Assembly (NCBI GenBank): GCA_963720725.1
Contig: CAVRGN010000001.1
Span: 372,001 to 436,000, forward strand
DNA from: Benzoatithermus sp963720725
Lineage (GTDB): Bacteria > Pseudomonadota > Alphaproteobacteria > Geminicoccales > Geminicoccaceae
Direction: 5' to 3'
Length of the DNA: 64,000 bases
Part shown: positions 48,046 to 56,316 of the stretch, piece after piece
Numbering within the stretch: position 1 is the first letter of the stretch
How the letters are laid out: every line of letters begins with the position of its first letter
Notes under the pieces: model-generated
The model's input: the letters and a program-made list of their open reading frames with translations, nothing else
Told to the model about the DNA's origin: nothing
Database searches by the model: none
Translations under genes and position numbers: made by a program

Positions 48046-48968
48046 GCCTGCCCGAGATAGATCTTGACCGCTTGGTCGAGCAGCTCCAGCGCCTGCGCCT
48101 TCGGCCGCTGGAAGCTGTTGCGGCCGATGATCGACCCGTGTCCGCCGCCGTCGCGGATCTGCCGGATCTCGTCGAGCACGCCTTCCGTACCCTTGGCCTC
48201 GCCGCCCGAGAACACGACCAGCCGCCGGCCGCCGAAGCTCGCCTGCATCACGTGCGACACGCGCTCGGCCAGCGTGCCCATCGGCACTTCGGCCTTCTCG
48301 TAAGAGTCCTTGGCGGCGGCCAGGTCGACGCCGGCCTTGGGCGGCTTCACCTTGATGATGGTGGCTCCCATCAGTGCGGCCATGTGCGCGGCGTAGGCCA
48401 CGATGTCGAGCGCGGTCTCCCCTTCCTTGCTGATCTTGCCGCCGCGCGGATACGACCAGACCACCGGCACCAGCCCTTTGGCCTTGGCCTCGTGGATGAT
48501 GTCGCGCAGCTGTCGCTGCATGGCGTAGCAGGCGTCGGAGCCCGGATAGATCGTGAAGCCGACGCCGACGCAGCCCAGCCGCAGCGCATCGTCGACCGTG
48601 GCGGTCAGCGCCTGGTCGCTGACGTTGCTGCCGGCCAGGCTGTTGGCGCTGTTCATCTTGAGGATCAGCGGCACCTCGCCGGCATAGCTGACGGCACCGA
48701 TCTCGAGCGGCCCGAGCGGCGCCGCGTAGGCCGAAAGCCCGGCCTCGATCGCCAGCTCGAACAGGTAGCGCGGATCGTAGGCGGCCGGGTTGGGCGCGAA
48801 GCTGCGGGCGGGACCGTGCTCGAAGCCCTGGTCGACCGGCAGGATCACGACCTTGCCCGAGCCGGCGAGACGCCCGTGCATCAGAATCCGGGCGAGGTTG
48901 GTCTTCACGCCGGGATTGTCGCTCTCGTACCAGGAGAGGATTTCCTTGACCTTGGGCGTCAGTCGCAT
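48042..48968 (-). CDS. fba: Class I fructose-bisphosphate aldolase
   Basis: A 308-residue Schiff-base aldolase of the archaeal/DhnA type, which interconverts fructose 1,6-bisphosphate with glyceraldehyde 3-phosphate and dihydroxyacetone phosphate. Signatures are VVILPVDQGFEHGPARSF near the N-terminus, GFTIYPGS and ATIIKVKPPKAG with the likely catalytic Lys. FSGGEAKG and GSIIGRNSFQRP form the phosphate site. TGTAAT on the minus strand at 49018-49013, with a weak TTTTGA about 15 bases upstream of it, is a possible promoter. The thiE-like gene overlaps its stop. Confidence 0.94.
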   Translation of the reverse strand: MRLTPKVKEILSWYESDNPGVKTNLARILMHGRLAGSGKVVILPVDQGFEHGPARSFAPNPAAYDPRYLFELAIEAGLSAYAAPLGPLEIGAVSYAGEVPLILKMNSANSLAGSNVSDQALTATVDDALRLGCVGVGFTIYPGSDACYAMQRQLRDIIHEAKAKGLVPVVWSYPRGGKISKEGETALDIVAYAAHMAALMGATIIKVKPPKAGVDLAAAKDSYEKAEVPMGTLAERVSHVMQASFGGRRLVVFSGGEAKGTEGVLDEIRQIRDGGGHGSIIGRNSFQRPKAQALELLDQAVKIYLGQA

Positions 48969-49074
48969 GTTGGCTCCGGTTCGTTTGGCACGGTGGCTGG
49001 GTTGCGGCGGAGATTACAACCGTGGCCGCGCGATCAAAAGCCCGCTGGTGCCACACCGGTCGCCCGCGGGCCCC

Positions 49075-50049
49075 CTAGCGGCCGAGCGAGCGCGCCAGCG
49101 CCTGCCGATATTGCTCGGCGTCCCAGTTCATCAGCTCGGCCTCGTCGTCCCGGGTGAGGTAGCGCAGGCGCGCTTCTGGGCCCACGCGCTCCAGCACCAG
49201 GGCCAGGCACAAGGCGAGTTCGTCAGCACTGGCCTCCGTTCCCCCCGCGAGTCCGGCTCCGACGCCCGGCAGCAGGCGCAGCTTGCCGGCCTCGCCGTTC
49301 GCGGCGGGACCCAGGAAGATCACATGGTCGGGATACAGCGATCCGGCGCAGGCAAGGTCCAGGCGTTGCCGCTCGAGCGCCAGCGTATGGGCCAGCGGGT
49401 GCCGCGGCAGCCGGATTCCGGCCGGCAGCGCCGGCGGCACTGTCGGCGGCTCCAGCCGGTGGCGCGGGCCGTCGAGGCGCCGCTCGACCTCGCGGACCAG
49501 CGCCGCGGCGGCCGGCACGTCGTCGGCGCCGACGACGAGGCCGTGATTGCCCAGGACCAGGATGTCCGCCGGCCCGTGGCGCAGGGCGGAGGCGACCGTG
49601 CGCGTCAGCGGCAGGCCGGGCTTGCAGTAGGGGATCCAGGCCCAGCGCAGCCCGCTCAGACGCTCGCCCACCTCTGTCGCGCCATCCTCCAAGATCGCGA
49701 GTGCAATGGTGCGCACCGAGTGGGTGTGCACCACCACCCGGTGGGGCAGGAGCGCATGCAACGTGGTCTCGATCGACGGACGCAGGCCATGCGGGTTCAG
49801 GCTGGCGACCACGGCACCGCCCACCGGGTCCGGAGTGTCGGCCGTGATGCCGTCCAGCACCGGCTGCAGTGTCACCGGGACGAAGATGTCGCGGGTGAGC
49901 GCATCCGCGAGCCACAGGCCCGACGCCTTGACCCAGAGCACGCCCTGGTCCTTGAGCGACGTGTTGCCGCCCGCGGCCTGAACCTGCTCGGGATCGCCGC
50001 CGAGCTCGGCCGAGTAGGCCGCGAGCTCCGCCAGCCCCGGGGGGATCAC
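49075..50049 (-). CDS. Class II aldolase family protein
   Basis: A 324-residue protein with the class II (fuculose/ribulose phosphate type) aldolase fold. Zinc ligands are visible in VVVHTHSVRTIAL and LGNHGLVVGADD. The N-terminal GGNTSLKDQGVLWVKASGLWL is also typical. The C-terminal 100 residues are an extra region seen in longer members annotated as oxidoreductase-linked aldolases. It is encoded directly after the sugar kinase (four-base overlap), so the pair should phosphorylate and then cleave one sugar. The sugar is unknown and no transporter is adjacent. Confidence 0.87.
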   Translation of the reverse strand: MIPPGLAELAAYSAELGGDPEQVQAAGGNTSLKDQGVLWVKASGLWLADALTRDIFVPVTLQPVLDGITADTPDPVGGAVVASLNPHGLRPSIETTLHALLPHRVVVHTHSVRTIALAILEDGATEVGERLSGLRWAWIPYCKPGLPLTRTVASALRHGPADILVLGNHGLVVGADDVPAAAALVREVERRLDGPRHRLEPPTVPPALPAGIRLPRHPLAHTLALERQRLDLACAGSLYPDHVIFLGPAANGEAGKLRLLPGVGAGLAGGTEASADELALCLALVLERVGPEARLRYLTRDDEAELMNWDAEQYRQALARSLGR

Positions 50050-51323
50050 GGCATCCCCCGCGCCAGCAGGGCGGCACCGTAGCCCGCCTCGAGGTTGGCC
50101 GGCGGCATCATCGGCACGCCGAGCAGCCGGGCGCGGATGTCCATCCAGGCGAGGTTGGCGGCACCGCCCCCGACCGTGCGCACCGAGCGCAAGGGCGGTG
50201 CTCCGAGTTCGGTGAGCAGGCGGTAGGAGCGTTGCTCGACCTCGGCGATCCCTTCGAGCAGGCCCTGGAACAGCAGCACCTCGTCCTCCGGCAGGGGCGA
50301 GGGTTGGAAGCGCATGGTGGGGTCGGCGACCGGGAACCGCTCGCCGGGCTCGGGCAGGGGATGCCAGTGAAAGCCGGTGGGCCGGTCGGTGCGAAGACGC
50401 GGGACCAGCTCGGCCATGCGGCTTGGGCTGAAGAACCGCAACAGGGCCTTGCCGCCGCTGTTCGAGGCGCCGCCGACCAGCCAGCGCTCGCCCAGCCGGT
50501 GGCTGTAGACCCCGTGCGCCGGCGCGAACACCGGTCGGTCCGACAAGAGCTTGAGGGTCAGCGTGGTGCCGAGTGCGGTGACTCCGTCGCCGATGGCGGC
50601 AGCACCGGTGGCGAGGAACGAGGCGCAGCCGTCGGTGGTGCCGGCAACGATGGTGCAGCCCGGCGCCAGCCCCAGTGCTGCCGCGACCTTGGGCAGCATC
50701 GGCCCCAAGGGTGTGCCGGGCATCACGACCTCGGGCAGCAGCTCACGGCGCACGCCCACCGCATCGAGCCAGCCCGGCCAGGTCCGGCTGACCGGGTCGA
50801 AGCCCAGCTTGAGCGCGTTGTTGTCGTCACTCATGCCGAGCCTGCCGGTCAGGCGCGCCGCGACCCAGTCCGCCTGGTGCAGGGCGTGGCGGGCGTGGGG
50901 ATGGCGCTCCTGCAGCGCCAGCATCCGGGCCAGGGGCGAGGTGGCACCGTGGGCGCCGCTCTCCGGCGGGGCCGCGGCCTGGATGCGGCCGGCCATCGGC
51001 GCGGCGCTGGCGTCGTTGTACATGCCCGCCGGCTCGAGCGGCCTGCCTTGCGCGTCGGCGAGCAAAAGCGTGCCGGAGGTGCCGTCCACCGCGAGCGAGT
51101 CGATGCGATGATCCGGCATCGTCGCGCCGATGGTGCGGATCACGCGTGCGGCGGCCTCCCACCATCGTTCGGGATCCTGACGCAGGCCGCCACCCACCGC
51201 TTCGGGTGCCGGCAGGGGTGCGGACGACTGGGCCACCACGGCACCCTGGGCATCGATCGCCACCCCGCGCACCCCCGAGGTGCCGATGTCGATCCCGAGA
51301 TGGACCGCGTCTCTGCGGGACAT
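50046..51323 (-). CDS. FGGY family carbohydrate kinase
   Basis: A 425-residue kinase of the FGGY family. LGIDIGTSGVRGVAIDAQG is the ATP phosphate-binding start, LAVDGTSGTLLL and HQADWVAARLTG are conserved, and IVAGTTDGCASFLATGA holds the catalytic Asp. The C-terminal half has SVRTVGGGAANLAWMDIRARLLG, the adenosine-binding loop. FGGY members phosphorylate pentuloses, pentoses or glycerol; the sequence does not fix which. The class II aldolase overlaps its stop. Together they form a two-gene sugar operon lying inside the glycolytic gene set. Confidence 0.92.
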   Translation of the reverse strand: MSRRDAVHLGIDIGTSGVRGVAIDAQGAVVAQSSAPLPAPEAVGGGLRQDPERWWEAAARVIRTIGATMPDHRIDSLAVDGTSGTLLLADAQGRPLEPAGMYNDASAAPMAGRIQAAAPPESGAHGATSPLARMLALQERHPHARHALHQADWVAARLTGRLGMSDDNNALKLGFDPVSRTWPGWLDAVGVRRELLPEVVMPGTPLGPMLPKVAAALGLAPGCTIVAGTTDGCASFLATGAAAIGDGVTALGTTLTLKLLSDRPVFAPAHGVYSHRLGERWLVGGASNSGGKALLRFFSPSRMAELVPRLRTDRPTGFHWHPLPEPGERFPVADPTMRFQPSPLPEDEVLLFQGLLEGIAEVEQRSYRLLTELGAPPLRSVRTVGGGAANLAWMDIRARLLGVPMMPPANLEAGYGAALLARGMP

Positions 51324-51380
51324 GCTGCTCCTCCGGGAGTCGGACCGACGTTAGGAGCCGTGCCGGCGCGGCTCAAGGGC

Positions 51381-51698
51381 CTACAGCCCGCTTCGCACTC
51401 TGGCGTCCAGCTGGGCCGCCATGCCCGCCAGCCGTTCCGCGGTCTCGCTGGGGCCCGTGAACAGCAGGTCGCGGCAGCCGGCGCGCAGGGCGGCCATGGC
51501 CAGCCCAGGATCGTCGCCGCAGTCGATCACGATCGGGTGGCCCAGCTCCAGCTCCAGCGCCCGCCAGAAGCCGGCACCGGCAAACGCCGTCACCGCCGCC
51601 TCGCTCACCAGCAGGACCTCGGCGCCCGCTGCGCGCGCTGCCGCGAGAGCATCCATTGCCTGACGCAGGTCGGCGACGCGGACGGTGGCGACGGTCAT
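51381..51698 (-). CDS. Small Ala-rich protein of unknown function
   Basis: A 105-residue protein of the alpha/beta type: VATVRVADLRQAMDALAAARAAGAEVLLVSEAA, then IVIDCGDDPGLAMAALRAGC and DLLFTGPSETAERLAGMAAQL. The pattern of a Cys/Asp strand followed by an Ala-rich helix resembles half a TIM barrel or a response-regulator-like fold. I cannot name a family. GGAGGG precedes the ATG. It ends 57 bases before the FGGY kinase start on the same strand, so it may be the first gene of that operon. It diverges from the caspase gene. Confidence 0.65.
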   Translation of the reverse strand: MTVATVRVADLRQAMDALAAARAAGAEVLLVSEAAVTAFAGAGFWRALELELGHPIVIDCGDDPGLAMAALRAGCRDLLFTGPSETAERLAGMAAQLDARVRSGL

Positions 51699-51782
51699 GG
51701 TGCCCTCCGCTGCGGCTGGAGTCTTTAGCGCAGCCCCAACACCGTGATAGCATTGCAGCGGGTTGAACGGTCGTGAGACTGC

Positions 51783-53288
51783 ATGTTGGGTTCGTTCCGC
51801 GTCCACCTCGTGAGCATGGCTCGACTTCGCGCCTTCGCGCTGGCATTCCTGCTGCTCCTGCCAGCCGGTGTCGCGTCGGCGGCCGAGCGCGTGGCGCTGA
51901 TCCTCGGCAACGGCGCCTACCTCAATGCGCCTTCCCTGCCCAACGCGGCCGCCGATGCGCGAGCCGTGGCCGAGGTCCTGCGCCGTCTCGGCTTCAAGGT
52001 GCTCGACGGCATCGACCTCGACCGGGCGGCCACGGACGCGCTGGTCCATCAGTTCGCCCGCGAGCTGGACGATGCTCGGGTGGCCCTGTTCTTCTATTCC
52101 GGTCACGGCATGCAGGTGGCGGGAGAGAACTACCTGGTTCCCGTCGATGCCAAGCTCGAGCATGAATCCGACCTGGATTTCGAGACGGTGCCGCTGCGGC
52201 GGATCATGGACCAGCTCGAGCGCAGCGACCGCACCAGCATCGTGTTCCTGGACGCCTGTCGCGACAACCCGTTCCTGCGCCGCGTCGCCAGCCGGTCGAC
52301 CGGCACCCGAGGCGGGCTCGCACCGCTGCAGGGCGGCATCGGCACCCTGATCGCCTACGCCACCGCGCCGGATACCGTGGCCATGGACGGCAGGGGCGAT
52401 CACAGCCCGTTCACCAGCTCACTGCTGGCGCATATCGAGACGCCGGGGCTGGAGGTCGGCCAGCTGCTGAAGAAGGTGCGGGCGGACGTGATCACGGAAA
52501 CCGGCAGGGCCCAGGTGCCCTGGGACCACTCGTCTCTGGTCGGCGATTTCTATTTCGTCCCACCGTTGGCCGCATCCGCCGAGACGGGCGGCTCACCTGC
52601 GGCCGCAGTCGCCACCGACGAGCAGCGGTTCTGGGACGCCTCCCAGTCGTTGCAGGGTCCCGAGCGGAAGATTCCGGCGCTCGAGGCCTATCTGGCCAGC
52701 TATCCCTCGGGTGCCTTCGTCATGCTGGCGAAGCTCCAGCTCGACGACCTCAAGGCGGAGCAGGCGACCTCCACGGCGGTGGCCACCCTCGAGCCGCCCA
52801 CCGAAGCACCGAACGCCAGCCGGACCAGCCAGCCCACGGTTCCGGCGCCGGAGCCGCTCGCGCCGGAGATTGCCGCGGAACGCGACCTGCAGCTGAGCCG
52901 GGCGCGGCGTCGCGAGGTCCAGCGCTGGCTCACCGACCTGGGTCTGGAGCCCAAGGGCACCGACGGCGCCTTCGGCCAGAACACCCGTACCGCCATCCAG
53001 GCGTTCCAACGCCGGAACGGCCTGCCGGCGACGGGCTATCTGGACACCGCCTCTTTGACCCGCCTGCGCGACGCCGCCGCGCGGGTGGCGTCGGTGCCAG
53101 AACCGGTGAGCGCGAAGCCCGCGGCCGCACCGGCATCCGCGCCGGCGATCGCCGCACCGGCCAAGGCCCAACTCGCGCCCTCGGCCCAGGTACTCTGCCG
53201 CGCTCCCGGCGATCCGAGCTGGATGGAGCCGCGCCTGATCATGCTGTTCCAGTGCAACCGTCTGGGTGGTCAGTGGACGCTGCCTTGA
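51783..53288 (+). CDS. Secreted caspase-fold peptidase with peptidoglycan-binding domain
   Basis: A 501-residue protein. A signal peptide (RAFALAFLLLLPAGVASAAE) precedes a peptidase C14 domain (residues 35-265) with the catalytic His108 in FFYSGHGMQ and Cys159 in VFLDACRDNPF. A Pro/Ala/Thr-rich linker follows, then a peptidoglycan_binding_1 domain at about 377-430 (REVQRWLTDLGL, GAFGQNTRTAIQAFQRRNGL). After a second Ala/Pro-rich linker the last 30 residues form a small module (CRAPGDPSWMEPRL to QC). That module also occurs in the next gene. Bacterial caspase-like proteins cleave after Arg/Lys; here the target would be in the periplasm. The start may be ATG 51783 or 51816. Confidence 0.9.
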   Translation: MLGSFRVHLVSMARLRAFALAFLLLLPAGVASAAERVALILGNGAYLNAPSLPNAAADARAVAEVLRRLGFKVLDGIDLDRAATDALVHQFARELDDARVALFFYSGHGMQVAGENYLVPVDAKLEHESDLDFETVPLRRIMDQLERSDRTSIVFLDACRDNPFLRRVASRSTGTRGGLAPLQGGIGTLIAYATAPDTVAMDGRGDHSPFTSSLLAHIETPGLEVGQLLKKVRADVITETGRAQVPWDHSSLVGDFYFVPPLAASAETGGSPAAAVATDEQRFWDASQSLQGPERKIPALEAYLASYPSGAFVMLAKLQLDDLKAEQATSTAVATLEPPTEAPNASRTSQPTVPAPEPLAPEIAAERDLQLSRARRREVQRWLTDLGLEPKGTDGAFGQNTRTAIQAFQRRNGLPATGYLDTASLTRLRDAAARVASVPEPVSAKPAAAPASAPAIAAPAKAQLAPSAQVLCRAPGDPSWMEPRLIMLFQCNRLGGQWTLP

Positions 53289-53317
53289 CCTCCCGAGCCA
53301 CCTGGAGGATCGCGCCG

Positions 53318-53635
53318 ATGATCGGACGGATGGCACCCGCCGCGCTGGGTGTCGTGCTGCTGACGACGATGGCGGCCGCGGCCGAGCAGACGCCGGCGGC
53401 GACCATGGACGCGCGCGTGGCGCGCTGCGTGCTCGACAACATCGTTCTGGCCCGGACCAGGGCAGCGGCGGACCTCGTCGCCGAAGCCTGTCGGTCCTTG
53501 ATCCTGCAGGCCGATGGCGACGGCGACAACATCGCGCTGGTCAAGTGCGTCGTCCCCGGCGATCCGCAGTGGGTCGAGTTCCGCCTGCTGACTCGCACCC
53601 AGTGTGCCGACGCCGCCGGGATCTCCGGAGGCTGA
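53318..53635 (+). CDS. Small secreted protein sharing the caspase C-terminal module
   Basis: A 105-residue protein with a signal peptide (MIGRMAPAALGVVLLTTMAAAAE); ATG 53318 follows GGAGGA. The mature part has MDARVARCVLDN and VAEACRSLI, then at its C-terminus CVVPGDPQWVEFRLLTRTQC. This repeats the end of the caspase protein (C-x-x-PGDP-x-W-x-E-x-RL-x4-QC). The gene begins 29 bases after the caspase stop, so both are co-transcribed. It may be a partner, inhibitor or substrate of the peptidase; this is inference. No family recognised. Confidence 0.75.
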   Translation: MIGRMAPAALGVVLLTTMAAAAEQTPAATMDARVARCVLDNIVLARTRAAADLVAEACRSLILQADGDGDNIALVKCVVPGDPQWVEFRLLTRTQCADAAGISGG

Positions 53636-53651
53636 GCAGCAGGTGGCCGGG

Positions 53652-54371
53652 CTAGCTGCCCGTGGCCCTGAGCTCGGTGACCATATTGTTGTGGGCGTCG
53701 ATGAGGGCCGCGATGACCGTCTTGCCGATGTCGGTGCTCGCGTAGCTGCCCAGCCCGCCGCCGATGCCATTGCCGCCGCCAAGGCCGCCGAACGTCCAGT
53801 CGCGGGTCTGCGCGCTGCCCTCGGAGGTCGCGACCTGCAGGCCGGTGCTGGTCTGGGTGAGGAACAGGACGGCCTGCGCCTCGCTGGCCTGATAGCCGAG
53901 CGCACCGCCGAGAGCCGACAGCTCCGCCGGCAGCATCGACGAAAGGGCGCCGATCGCCGCGCCGGCGCCGCCGGAATTGCTGTCCTGCAACAGAATGTTG
54001 GGTGTGAGGAAGTACTGGGCCGCCACCAGCTTGCGCTTGGAGCCGCCGGTCCCCGTCAGGGCCTGCTCCTCCTGGATACGGGTCAGCGCCTGGCCGCGAT
54101 CCACCACATTGAAGCAACCCGATTGGGACAGCAGCAGGCGCAGCACGGGAAGCGGCGAGCTGAGGCCCGCCCGAGCCAGCGACGGGTTCTGCTCCTCGAC
54201 CAGGGCCACGGTGCCCAGCGGAGCGTTGCACCGCGTCACCTTCGCCGCCTGCGCCGAGGTCGAGCCTTCCAGGCTGGCGCCGCCGCTCGCCAGGGAGCCA
54301 CCCTCGCCCATGCTGGTCTGCGCACAGCCGCCAAGAGCGACGGCCATGCCGATCACAACCATCTTCCGCAT
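53652..54371 (-). CDS. CsgG-like lipoprotein
   Basis: A 239-residue lipoprotein: MRKMVVIGMAVALGGC has a lipobox with Cys at residue 15. The body resembles the CsgG/curli-assembly family: APLGTVALVEEQ, LPVLRLLLSQSGCFNVVDRGQALTRIQEE and ASEAQAVLFLTQTSTGLQV, with Gly-rich stretches (GGLGGGNGIGGGLGSYAS) in between. CsgG forms outer-membrane export pores, but many relatives only share the fold. Start choice is ATG 54371, just before the lipoprotein signal; upstream in-frame sequence is not signal-like. It converges on the caspase operon with a 16-base gap. Confidence 0.75.
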   Translation of the reverse strand: MRKMVVIGMAVALGGCAQTSMGEGGSLASGGASLEGSTSAQAAKVTRCNAPLGTVALVEEQNPSLARAGLSSPLPVLRLLLSQSGCFNVVDRGQALTRIQEEQALTGTGGSKRKLVAAQYFLTPNILLQDSNSGGAGAAIGALSSMLPAELSALGGALGYQASEAQAVLFLTQTSTGLQVATSEGSAQTRDWTFGGLGGGNGIGGGLGSYASTDIGKTVIAALIDAHNNMVTELRATGS

Positions 54372-54540
54372 CTTGCTCACCCCGCCCTGCGCCTCTGTGC
54401 CGGGACGGCCGAATGCTCTCGTCCACCCCATCCGGTGCCGAGCATTGCCCTCGCCGCGACCCTGCTGACTGTGATTTTCCACACGCTTGGAGATAAATCA
54501 ATCCAAGGTTGATGATTCGACATTTGCCCCGGCGATCTGG

Positions 54541-55740
54541 TCAGGTCCGCGCCAACGCCGCCACGCCGGGCAGATCCTTGCCCTCGAGCCACTCCAGGAA
54601 CGCCCCGCCGGCGGTCGACACGTAGGAGAACTGCTCCAGCACCCCGGCATGAGCCAGGGCGGCCACCGTGTCGCCGCCGCCCGCGACCGAGCGCAGCTTG
54701 CCTTCCTGGGTCAGCCTGGCCGCGGCCCGCGCCACGCCGTTGGTGCCGTGGTCGAACGGCTCGACCTCGAAGGCGCCCATGGGCCCGTTCCACAACAGGG
54801 TCCGGCATCCGGCCAGCTTGCTCTCGGCCGCCGCGACGGTCAGCGGACCGACGTCGAGGATCATCTCGTCGCCATGCACCGCGTCGGCAGCACAGGTGCG
54901 GGTCCGCGCGCCGGGCTTGAACTCGGTCGCCACCACCACGTCCTCGGGCAGGAGGATCGCCACGTCGCGGTGCTCGGCCTTGGCCATGATCTCCCGCGCG
55001 GACGCGGCGAGATCGTGCTCGCACAAGGACTTGCCGACGTCGGTGCCCTGGGCGTTCAGGAAGGTGTTGGCCATGCCGCCCCCGATGATCAGGACGTCGA
55101 CCTTGTCCAGCACATGGCCCAGCACGTCGAGCTTGCTCGACACCTTGGCGCCGCCGATCACCGCCGCGGTCGGCCGCTGCGCCCCGCCCAGCACCGCCTG
55201 CAGCGCTTCCAGCTCGGCCTGCATCAGCCGGCCGGCATAGGGTGGCAGCCGCTCGGCGAGGCCGGTCACCGAGGCGTGGGCCCGGTGCGAGACCGAGAAG
55301 GCGTCGTTGACGTAGAGGTCGCCCAAGGTCGCGAGCTGGTCCGCGAAGGCCGGATCGCCCTTCTCCTCGCCCGCATGGAAGCGCAGGTTCTCGAGCAGCG
55401 CGACGCCGCCGTCGGGCAGCGCGTCGACCACGGCGTGGGCAAGCTCGCCGATGCAGTCGGGCGCGAAGCGGACGTCGATGCCGCCCAAGGCCCTGGACAG
55501 CGGCTTGACCAGCGGCGCCAGGCTCATCGAGCTCTCGGGCTTGCCCTTCGGCCGACCGAAATGCGACAGCACGACGACCTTGGCACCCTTGCCCGCCAGC
55601 TCTTCCAGGGTCTCGCAGGCGCGCTCGATGCGGGTCGCGTCGGTGACCTCGCCGTTCTGCATCGGCACGTTGAAGTCCACGCGCACCAGAACCCGCTTGC
55701 CGCGGGGATCGACGTCGTCGAGCGTGCGGAAATTCGCCAT
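54541..55740 (-). CDS. pgk: Phosphoglycerate kinase
   Basis: A 399-residue glycolytic enzyme that exchanges phosphate between 1,3-bisphosphoglycerate and ADP. The N-terminal RVLVRVDFNVPMQNGEVTDATRI signature, LSHFGRPKG, ENLRFHAGEEKG and the hinge region are present. The ATP-side GGAKVSSKLDVL, WNGPMGAFE and GGGDTVAALAHAG complete the set, all intact. It stands alone between two accessory blocks, although gap and tkt lie 5.3 kb upstream on the same strand and fba 5.6 kb downstream. In many relatives these are contiguous. Confidence 0.96.
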   Translation of the reverse strand: MANFRTLDDVDPRGKRVLVRVDFNVPMQNGEVTDATRIERACETLEELAGKGAKVVVLSHFGRPKGKPESSMSLAPLVKPLSRALGGIDVRFAPDCIGELAHAVVDALPDGGVALLENLRFHAGEEKGDPAFADQLATLGDLYVNDAFSVSHRAHASVTGLAERLPPYAGRLMQAELEALQAVLGGAQRPTAAVIGGAKVSSKLDVLGHVLDKVDVLIIGGGMANTFLNAQGTDVGKSLCEHDLAASAREIMAKAEHRDVAILLPEDVVVATEFKPGARTRTCAADAVHGDEMILDVGPLTVAAAESKLAGCRTLLWNGPMGAFEVEPFDHGTNGVARAAARLTQEGKLRSVAGGGDTVAALAHAGVLEQFSYVSTAGGAFLEWLEGKDLPGVAALART

Positions 55741-55886
55741 GGTCGCATCTCCTCAGCCGGACGCCGCTGCTACCATCCGGTCCTGCGTGTTGCCAGTCTC
55801 AAATTTAGTGCCGAAGAACCGCGGGACGGGGTGAGCTGAACCGGTCGATCCCGGCAAGAACAGCCCGGTGGGAACCGACCATCTCA

Positions 55887-56168
55887 TTGGCGGTGATCCG
55901 TTCCGGCTTCGGCCGGACGGGAACGAAGTCCCTCAAGGCCGCACTCGAGCAACTCGGCTTCGGACCCTGCCACCACACGCACGAGGTGGTGCAGCAACCC
56001 GATCAGGTCGCCCATTGGCAGGCGATCGCGGCGGGCAAGCCGGTCGACTGGAACGAGGTCTTCGCCGGCTACCGCTCGCATGTGGACTGGCCCAACGCCC
56101 ATGTCTGGCGCGAGCTGACCCAGGCGTTCCCGCAGGCCGAGGTGGTGCCCATCGGGCAGGCCCGGTAA
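55887..56168 (+). pseudogene. Sulfotransferase family protein, N-terminal remnant
   Basis: The 93 codons encode the start of a P-loop sulfotransferase: the PAPS-binding SGFGRTGTKSLKAALEQLG, then GPCHHTHEVVQQPDQVAHW and PVDWNEVFAGYRSHVDWPNA. The frame stops (TAA) after PQAEVVPIGQAR, where relatives continue with a TVRDPE-like strand and another 100 residues. The start is a TTG or an upstream codon without a clear ribosome site. C-terminal pieces of the same family reappear at 58042-58222, on the far side of the propeller gene. Confidence 0.8.
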
Positions 56169-56316
56169 AACGTCGACGGGCTCGGACCCTACCCGCCCGA
56201 GTGGCCACAGGTCCCGAATGGCCCCATCGGATCCGGCGGAACCCGGTTCAGAGCTGTTCGCAAAGCGCATGAGTCATGTTACGATGGTTGATGTCCGCCT
56301 CATGGGGAGAGCCACG

